Assembly: GCF_031921685.1 (NCBI RefSeq)
Contig: NZ_JAPDHU010000001.1
Coordinates: 558,001-622,000, forward strand
Direction: 5' to 3'
Length of the DNA stretch: 64,000 nt
DNA from: Terripilifer sp031921685
GTDB taxonomy: Bacteria > Pseudomonadota > Alphaproteobacteria > Rhizobiales > Beijerinckiaceae
This document shows positions 59,236-64,000 of this stretch, piece after piece (position 1 is the first letter of the stretch; each line of letters starts with the position of its first letter). A program made the position numbers and the translations under genes. The notes beneath the pieces were generated by a model. It was not told the origin of the DNA. It ran no database searches and saw only the letters and a program-made list of their open reading frames with translations.

Positions 59236-59715
59236 ATGAACAAATTCCTGCTTGTTTCGGCCGCGACCATAGGTCTGCTGTGTGCCGCGGCCACACCGGG
59301 TTCGGCACAAGTGGCGCGGCCCGACGGCATGCTGAAAGCGCAAGGCAACGACAACAACGTCGTTCAAGCGCAGTTTCGCGGCGGCTTCCGCGGTGGCGGT
59401 TTCCGTGGCGGCTGGGGCGGTGGCTGGCGCGGCGGCGGATGGGGCTATCGCGGTGGCTATTATCGCGGCTGGGGACCTGGCATCGGCCTTGGGATCGCCG
59501 GTGGCGCGCTCCTCGGCGGGGCGCTCGCGGCGCCCTATTACTACGGCGGCTATTATGGCGGCGCGCCCTATTACGATGACGGCTATTACGGCGGCGCGGC
59601 GCCAGCCTATTCGGGAGGCGGCGGCGTGGCCTATTGCATGCAGCGCTATCGCTCCTACGATGCCGTCAGCGGCACGTTCTTGGGCTATGACGGCTTGCGC
59701 CACCCCTGCCCGTAG
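59236..59715 (+). CDS. BA14K family-like secreted Gly/Tyr-rich protein
   Basis: A 159-residue protein. The signal peptide (residues 1-24, TPGSAQ) is followed by a Gly/Arg/Trp-rich stretch (RGGFRGGGFRGGWGGG), a hydrophobic Gly/Ala segment (IGLGIAGGALLGGALAA) and a Tyr/Gly-rich segment. The C-terminus AYCMQRYRSYDAVSGTFLGY then DGLRHPCP is the BA14K motif, with its two Cys residues. BA14K is an immunoreactive, lectin-like envelope protein of Brucella; members are common in Hyphomicrobiales. Start ATG 59236. Confidence 0.9.
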   Translation: MNKFLLVSAATIGLLCAAATPGSAQVARPDGMLKAQGNDNNVVQAQFRGGFRGGGFRGGWGGGWRGGGWGYRGGYYRGWGPGIGLGIAGGALLGGALAAPYYYGGYYGGAPYYDDGYYGGAAPAYSGGGGVAYCMQRYRSYDAVSGTFLGYDGLRHPCP

Positions 59716-59735
59716 GACCACTTCGCTTCAGCTTG

Positions 59736-59765
59736 AAAAGGGCGCGGATCACCGCGCCCTTTTTT
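59736..59765 (+). terminator. Rho-independent terminator
   Basis: GGGCGCGG (59740-59747), loop ATCA, CCGCGCCC (59752-59759) then TTTTTT; the A run before the stem extends pairing. A textbook terminator for the BA14K-type gene. Confidence 0.92.
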
Positions 59766-59881
59766 GCATAGGCGCCTAACAATCTGTTGAAAGTATCGTA
59801 CTGCGTCACTGCGGCTCTGGCCAAGGTGCCGGAGCGATGCGATGCAAGCATCCGCAGCAACAGTTTGGGGGAGCCTGCGTC

Positions 59882-60424
59882 ATGCCATCGATCATCCAAT
59901 CGCTTCTGTCGGCCACCTGGTTCGGTTATCTCGCTCGCATCGTTTTGACCTTCATGTTCTGGGGCAGCGGTCTTGCGAAAGTCATCGACTTCAATGGCGG
60001 CGTGAATGACATGGCGCATTTCGGCCTGCAGCCGGCGGCGCTCTTCAACATCGCCACGGCGGCGACGCAGCTCGTCGGCTCATTGCTGATCATCTTCAAC
60101 AAGTGGACGTGGCTGGGTGCCGGCGCCCTCGCCGTCTTCACCGCCCTGACCATTCCCATCGCCCATCCGTTCTGGACGATGCAGGAACCGATGCGGACCA
60201 TGGAATTCCATTGGGTGACCGAGCATATCAGCGTTATCGGCGCGCTGATGGTGGTGGCCTACGCTTCCAGGCCGGCACCTGGTTCGCTCTCTTCCTGCCG
60301 AAGGGCACGCCAGCACCGATCGTCAAGAAGCTCAATGATGCCACGGCGAAAGTGCTGGCGGCGGACGAGCCGCGCCAGCGGCTCGAGGCGATCGGCGCCG
60401 TCATCGTTTCGCCCGATCGGATGA
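59882..60424 (+). CDS. DoxX family membrane protein with foreign C-terminal tail
   Basis: A 180-residue frame. Residues 1-128 are a DoxX-type four-helix protein (YLARIVLTFMFWGSGLAKVID, then AAATQLVGSLLIIF and HISVIGALMVVAYASR). From about residue 129 (PAPGSLSSCRRARQHRS) it is Arg/Ser-rich and is the out-of-frame reading of a TctC remnant. The original gene probably ended just after YASR. ATG 59882 is preceded by GGGGGAGCC. Whether the chimeric tail is tolerated is unknown. Confidence 0.8.
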   Translation: MPSIIQSLLSATWFGYLARIVLTFMFWGSGLAKVIDFNGGVNDMAHFGLQPAALFNIATAATQLVGSLLIIFNKWTWLGAGALAVFTALTIPIAHPFWTMQEPMRTMEFHWVTEHISVIGALMVVAYASRPAPGSLSSCRRARQHRSSRSSMMPRRKCWRRTSRASGSRRSAPSSFRPIG

Positions 60425-60513
60425 CGCCCGCCTACCTCAAGCGCTTCGTCGCCGAGGAAGTCGACAAGTGGAAAGGCCCGATCGAGCGCACCGGCGTCAG
60501 TATCAGCCAGTAA
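60265..60513 (+). pseudogene. C-terminal remnant of a Bug/TctC binding protein
   Basis: In another frame the DNA reads FQAGTWFALFLPKGTPAPIV then KKLNDATAKVLAADEPRQRL and ends ERTGVSISQ, the last 82 residues of a TctC protein (compare FWTALFAPKGTPKEIVDKL in the gene at 47358). No start, signal peptide or N-lobe is present. The fragment is fused to the DoxX 3' end near 60265. Confidence 0.85.
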
Positions 60514-60517
60514 CGCC

Positions 60518-61750
60518 TCACGGCGCGCCGCGGCTGTCCTTGGCGCGCGTGCTGTCGACGGGGGCTGCCGCATTGCCCCAGGCATTGCGCACATAGGTCA
60601 ACACATCGGCGACCTGCTGATCGTTGAGCCGCCAGGCGAAGGACGGCATGGCCGGCGTCGTCGGCGCGCCCTTGGTGTAAGCGCCCTGCGTGCCCGCCAT
60701 GACGACACGCAGCAGCGTAGCTGGATCATCGGATTGCACGACGGCGCTGCCAGCCAGACGCGGGAACAGCTGCGGCTGGCCCGTGCCATCGTCCTTATGG
60801 CAGGCGGCACAGCTATCCTTGTAGATCGCCTTGCCGGCGACCATGCCCGGATCATTCGCCGCCACGGGCGTCGCCGACGAAGCCGGCGCGCGCACCTGTT
60901 TGAGATAGGCGGCCATGGCGCGCAGATCGGTTTCCGGCATGTTGGACGTCGACTTCTGCACCACTTCGATCATCGGGCCTGACGCCACCGTGCGGCCGTT
61001 GGCGCCGGTCTTCAGATAAGCGACGATCTCGTCATCGCTCCAGCCGCCGAGGCCCTTGCGATTGTCGCCGGTGATGTCGGGCGCGTACCAGCCCTGCAAC
61101 ACGCCGCCGCGCAGCGGCTGGCTGGAATCATCAGCGCCCGTCGTCGTCTTCGCCGTGTGGCAGGTGCCGCAATGGCCCGGCCCTTCGACCAGATAGGCGC
61201 CGCGATTCCATTCGGGCGAGCGCGATGGATCGGGCTTGAAACGCCCTTCCGAGAAATTCAGCAGGTTCCAGCCCAGCAGCGACAGGCGAATGCTGAACGG
61301 GAACGGCAGTTGATTGGACTCGATGCGATTGCGGATCGGGCTGACGCTGCGCATATAGACCCAGAGCGCCGCGACATCGCGATCGGTCATCTTCGTGAAG
61401 GCCGGATAAGGCATGGCCGGATAGAGCCGCTTGCCGTCCTTGCCGCGCCCCGTATGCAAGGCATTCTTGAAATCGGCGAAGCTCCACGTGCCGATGCCGG
61501 TTTCGGGATCGGGCGTGATGTTGGAGCCGATCAGCGCGCCGAATGGTGTCTGCAACACGACGCCGCCGGCAAAGGGCTTCTTTTCATCGAGCGTATGGCA
61601 GCCGGCGCAATCGCCTTCGGTGGCGATGCGGCGCCCCGCTTCGATCTGCGGAAAATTCTGTTCGTCGACCGCTCGCACGCCCTGGGCCATCGCCGAGGTG
61701 AGAACGCCCGCCAGGAGAAGGCTTGCGAAGTGAAGAGCTGCCGTTCTCAT
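60518..61750 (-). CDS. Triheme c-type cytochrome subunit (gluconate/alcohol dehydrogenase type)
   Basis: A 410-residue periplasmic cytochrome. Signal peptide residues 1-22. Three CxxCH haem sites are seen: CAGCH (48-52), CGTCH (about 195) and CAACH (about 318), each followed by a Met axial-ligand candidate region. Three domains of about 130 residues match the membrane cytochrome subunit of gluconate 2-dehydrogenase and quinoprotein alcohol dehydrogenase, which passes electrons to ubiquinone. Its start overlaps the flavoprotein stop by 4 bp. Confidence 0.93.
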   Translation of the reverse strand: MRTAALHFASLLLAGVLTSAMAQGVRAVDEQNFPQIEAGRRIATEGDCAGCHTLDEKKPFAGGVVLQTPFGALIGSNITPDPETGIGTWSFADFKNALHTGRGKDGKRLYPAMPYPAFTKMTDRDVAALWVYMRSVSPIRNRIESNQLPFPFSIRLSLLGWNLLNFSEGRFKPDPSRSPEWNRGAYLVEGPGHCGTCHTAKTTTGADDSSQPLRGGVLQGWYAPDITGDNRKGLGGWSDDEIVAYLKTGANGRTVASGPMIEVVQKSTSNMPETDLRAMAAYLKQVRAPASSATPVAANDPGMVAGKAIYKDSCAACHKDDGTGQPQLFPRLAGSAVVQSDDPATLLRVVMAGTQGAYTKGAPTTPAMPSFAWRLNDQQVADVLTYVRNAWGNAAAPVDSTRAKDSRGAP

Positions 61751-63513
61751 GCCTGCACCAGCGGGCCGGGGTTGCGCATGTATTTCTGGATGATCGCATC
61801 AGCCGCCCAATAGGCGAGCGCACCGACCGTGCCGGTCGGGTTCTTGCCGGCGTTCTGCGGAAAAGCCGAGGCGCCGATGGCGAAGACATTGTGCACGTCC
61901 CAGCTTTGCAGATAGCGGTTGAGCGGGCTGGTCTTGGGATCGGCGCCGACGATGGCGCCGCCGGTGTTGTGCGTGCTCTGATAGGGCACGATATTGTAGG
62001 GCTTGGTGCGGCGCGACACCACCGACTGGCGCGGGTTCAGCGCTTTGGCGATCTCCTGCATGCGATCGGTGACCCAGTTCGACATGCGAATGTCGTTGTC
62101 GGGGAAATCGAAGGTCATGCGCATCAGCGGATTGCCGAAACGATCCTTATAGGTCGGATCGAGATCGAGATAGTTGCCACGGATGGCATAACTCGATCCC
62201 TGGCTCGAGAAGCTGAAGGCGCGCAGATAATTGTCCTTCGTCGCCTTCTTCCAGGCCGAGCCCCAGCGCGGCGTGCCGGGCGGCACCGGGCGATAGGAAA
62301 TCGGCCGGCCGTTGGTGGGAATGCAATTGATGCCGGCACCACCGACGAAATCTTTCCCCGTGTGATCGAAGGCATCGCCGTTGTAATCGTCCACCGTCTG
62401 GCCGAGCGAGCCTGCGGCAATGAACGGATTGAAAATCTTGTCGTCGAAGAAGAGCTGGACGCCGGAATTGGTCTGATAGCAGTAATTACGGCCGACCGTG
62501 CCCTCGCCCGTATTGGGATCATAGGCCTGGCCGATCTTCGACAAGAGCATCAGCCGCACGTTGTGCAGACCATAGGCACAGAGCAGCACCAGATCGGCGG
62601 GCTGTTCGAATTCCTCGCCGTTGACATCCACGTAAGTGACGCCCGTGGCATGTTTGCCGGTCGGATGCATGTTGACGCGCGTCACCTCGCACAAGGTGCG
62701 GGCCTCGAAATTCGATTTGCGCATCAAGAGCGGCAGAACGGTGGTCTGCGCGCTCGACTTGGAATAGTTGGAACAGCCGAAGCGTTCGCAGAACCCGCAA
62801 TAGGTGCATTGGCCCATGGCGATGCCGAGCGGATTGACATAGGCGCCCGACAGATTGGCCGACGGTGTGGGAAACGGATGCAGGCCGATGCCTTGCGCGG
62901 CTTGCGCGAACATGGTCGGCGCCAAGGTCATCTTCATCGGCGGCAGCGGATAGTCGCGTGCGCGCGGTCCCTCGAACGGATTGCCACCGGCCTGCGTCTG
63001 GCCTTTCAAAACGCCGGCTTTGCCGGAAATGCCGGCGAGATATTCGAACCGATCGTAGGAATTCTCCAGTTCGTCATAGGTCAGGCCCCAGTCCTGCACT
63101 TGCAGGTCCTTATGGACGAAGCCTGCGCCATAGCGCTGATCGAGATGGCTCTTCAGATTGAAATCGGAGGGAAAGAAACGCCAGGTGTGGCCATTCCAAT
63201 GCACGCCCGCGCCGCCAACGCCATTGCCCGGCAGGAAGGAGCCGAATTCGCGGATCGGCAGCGCCGTCTGCGAGGTGTTGTTGCGGAAGGTGAAGGTTTC
63301 TTGCGCCGGCTTGAGGAACAAATCCTGGCGGATCGCATAGCGCAATTCATCGGGCATATAGCCGACGTTGAAATCGGTGGCGGTATCGCGCCACGGACCG
63401 CGCTCGATGGCGACGACATCATAGCCGGCATCGGTCAGTTCATGGGCCAAGATCGCGCCGGTCCAACCAAGACCGACAATCACGACATCGCGGCGGGGCA
63501 GTTTACGAGCCAT
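61747..63513 (-). CDS. GMC-family flavoprotein subunit (gluconate 2-dehydrogenase-like large subunit)
   Basis: A 588-residue flavoprotein. FAD fold RRDVVIVGLGWTGAILAHEL at residues 5-24. GMC-type segments PGNGVGGAGVHWNGHTWRF and the C-terminal QSTHNTGGAIVGADPKTSPLN with GASAFPQNAGKNPTGTVGALA are as in gluconate/2-ketogluconate/sorbitol dehydrogenases. A cluster of Cys (MGQCTYCGFCERFGCSNYSKS) at about 231-250 is notable and may hold an iron-sulphur cluster, as reported for some FAD-dependent sugar dehydrogenases. It is secreted with subunit 3, which supplies the signal. Confidence 0.92.
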   Translation of the reverse strand: MARKLPRRDVVIVGLGWTGAILAHELTDAGYDVVAIERGPWRDTATDFNVGYMPDELRYAIRQDLFLKPAQETFTFRNNTSQTALPIREFGSFLPGNGVGGAGVHWNGHTWRFFPSDFNLKSHLDQRYGAGFVHKDLQVQDWGLTYDELENSYDRFEYLAGISGKAGVLKGQTQAGGNPFEGPRARDYPLPPMKMTLAPTMFAQAAQGIGLHPFPTPSANLSGAYVNPLGIAMGQCTYCGFCERFGCSNYSKSSAQTTVLPLLMRKSNFEARTLCEVTRVNMHPTGKHATGVTYVDVNGEEFEQPADLVLLCAYGLHNVRLMLLSKIGQAYDPNTGEGTVGRNYCYQTNSGVQLFFDDKIFNPFIAAGSLGQTVDDYNGDAFDHTGKDFVGGAGINCIPTNGRPISYRPVPPGTPRWGSAWKKATKDNYLRAFSFSSQGSSYAIRGNYLDLDPTYKDRFGNPLMRMTFDFPDNDIRMSNWVTDRMQEIAKALNPRQSVVSRRTKPYNIVPYQSTHNTGGAIVGADPKTSPLNRYLQSWDVHNVFAIGASAFPQNAGKNPTGTVGALAYWAADAIIQKYMRNPGPLVQA

Positions 63514-63516
63514 GGA

Positions 63517-64000
63517 TCAGCGCCTTACCCAGGTGGAATTGCCCATGATCGAGACGGGCGGAAGCGGATAGGGTTGATTGTGTTTGTCGATATGGTCGCG
63601 ATAGTCGTAGCGCGCGCCGGGGAAGCCGATCATGCGCCAGCTCACCATGTCCTTGTTGCCGCCATAGATCGGATCGGCGAAGAAGCCTTCCATGGTGTTC
63701 TGCAGCAGCAGTTCGAACAGGCTCTTGGCGTCACCGCTGTCGAACTTGATGCTGTTGGCTTCCATCTTCTTCAAGAGATCGTCCTGCTCGGCCGGACTCA
63801 GGCCGTCGAAGCTCTTGCCCGCGAAATTGGCCTTGCAATAGGCATCGAGCCCGGCGAGCCCCTGCCGATAGCGGCCCATGGGAGACAGCGGTGATTGGAA
63901 GCCTTGTGACGGCGTGCCGTTGGCGAACGGCGGCTGCATGTAGAGGTTCTGCGCGCTGCCATAGGAGCCGGAAAGCTGCCGGTCGATGAACACGGCGCAG
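63517..64000 (-). CDS. Gluconate 2-dehydrogenase subunit 3-like protein, 5'-truncated
   Basis: At least 158 residues are visible; the frame is open to the right edge, so the N-terminus with its likely Tat signal is missing. DLLKKMEANSIKF then LFELLLQNTMEGFFADPIYGG and WRMIGFPGARYDYRD are the Gluconate_2-dh3 hallmarks. It chaperones and exports the flavoprotein. The gene leads the operon: subunit 3, flavoprotein (3 bp gap), cytochrome. Confidence 0.92.
   Translation of the reverse strand, partial: CAVFIDRQLSGSYGSAQNLYMQPPFANGTPSQGFQSPLSPMGRYRQGLAGLDAYCKANFAGKSFDGLSPAEQDDLLKKMEANSIKFDSGDAKSLFELLLQNTMEGFFADPIYGGNKDMVSWRMIGFPGARYDYRDHIDKHNQPYPLPPVSIMGNSTWVRR

Noticed and set aside
59882..60513. 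DoxX/TctC overlap as a simple sequencing frameshift
   Set aside because: The two parts belong to unrelated families, so a one-base error cannot explain it; a deletion junction does.
61723..63894. A 723-codon plus-strand frame across the dehydrogenase flavoprotein
   Set aside because: Shadow frame; the minus-strand genes have clear cofactor motifs and operon overlaps.

Overview
This 64 kb window is GC-rich and reads as chromosome of an alphaproteobacterium, most likely order Hyphomicrobiales (Rhizobiales). The evidence is family content: a BA14K-type secreted protein, a SleB-like cell-wall hydrolase, an HGGxSTG small protein, an endonuclease-type MutL, an ileS-lspA-M16-M16 gene order, NikR, and a GGAAC-N16-CGTT promoter of the EcfG general-stress type. 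I cannot name genus or species.

Layout. 0-9.8 kb: truncated amidase, GMC oxidoreductase, a small DMT transporter + NAD-epimerase + class III aminotransferase run, a gamma-resorcylate-decarboxylase-type amidohydrolase, an orphan oligopeptide-type binding protein, a two-ended membrane protein and a GlcG/HbpS protein. 9.8-16.5 kb: SleB hydrolase, MAPEG protein, an HGGxSTG pair, a GIY-YIG nuclease gene bracketed by perfect inverted repeats, FAD-linked oxidase, RibF, methyltransferase. 16.7-24.1 kb is core: ileS-lspA, a secreted hypothetical protein, and an M16 peptidase pair with one active and one degenerate member. 24.3-28.9 kb: a complete branched-chain amino-acid-type ABC operon (SBP, two permeases, two ATPases). 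29-34 kb is core: mutL, rsmD, an RluB-type pseudouridine synthase with a huge RG-rich tail, and tadA. 34-44 kb is accessory and catabolic: IclR regulator, Bug/TctC protein, fluoroacetate-dehalogenase-like hydrolase, nucleotide-sugar epimerase, MetE-C-like protein, amidohydrolase, Rieske ferredoxin, a LysR gene with an ATC in start position, and a NikR with altered Ni ligands. 44-64 kb: tRNA-Gly(CCC), a PRC-barrel stress gene, an ArgH-like lyase + TctC operon with divergent LysR, TolC, TonB receptor + DUF2946-like protein, a SIMPL protein, an SsuABC/TauABC-type transporter, a BA14K protein, a DoxX gene joined to a TctC remnant, and a three-subunit gluconate-dehydrogenase-type complex cut by the right edge.

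The main unexplained structure is a set of nine complete bipartite palindromic elements of about 100-160 bp, plus fragments, in intergenic DNA. They fall into three families by outer hairpin but share one inner module around CCAGGGGCGYGTGGTAGAA. Seven of the nine lie between 35.0 and 44.7 kb. One arm of family A occurs as a perfect 30-bp inverted repeat on both sides of the GIY-YIG nuclease gene, which suggests a nuclease/repeat partnership.

Functionally the window mixes housekeeping blocks with a scavenging and catabolic repertoire: several solute-binding proteins without cognate permeases, two decarboxylase-type amidohydrolases, two GMC oxidoreductases, a dehalogenase candidate and a Rieske protein. 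All calls are from reading the sequence; no database search was run.
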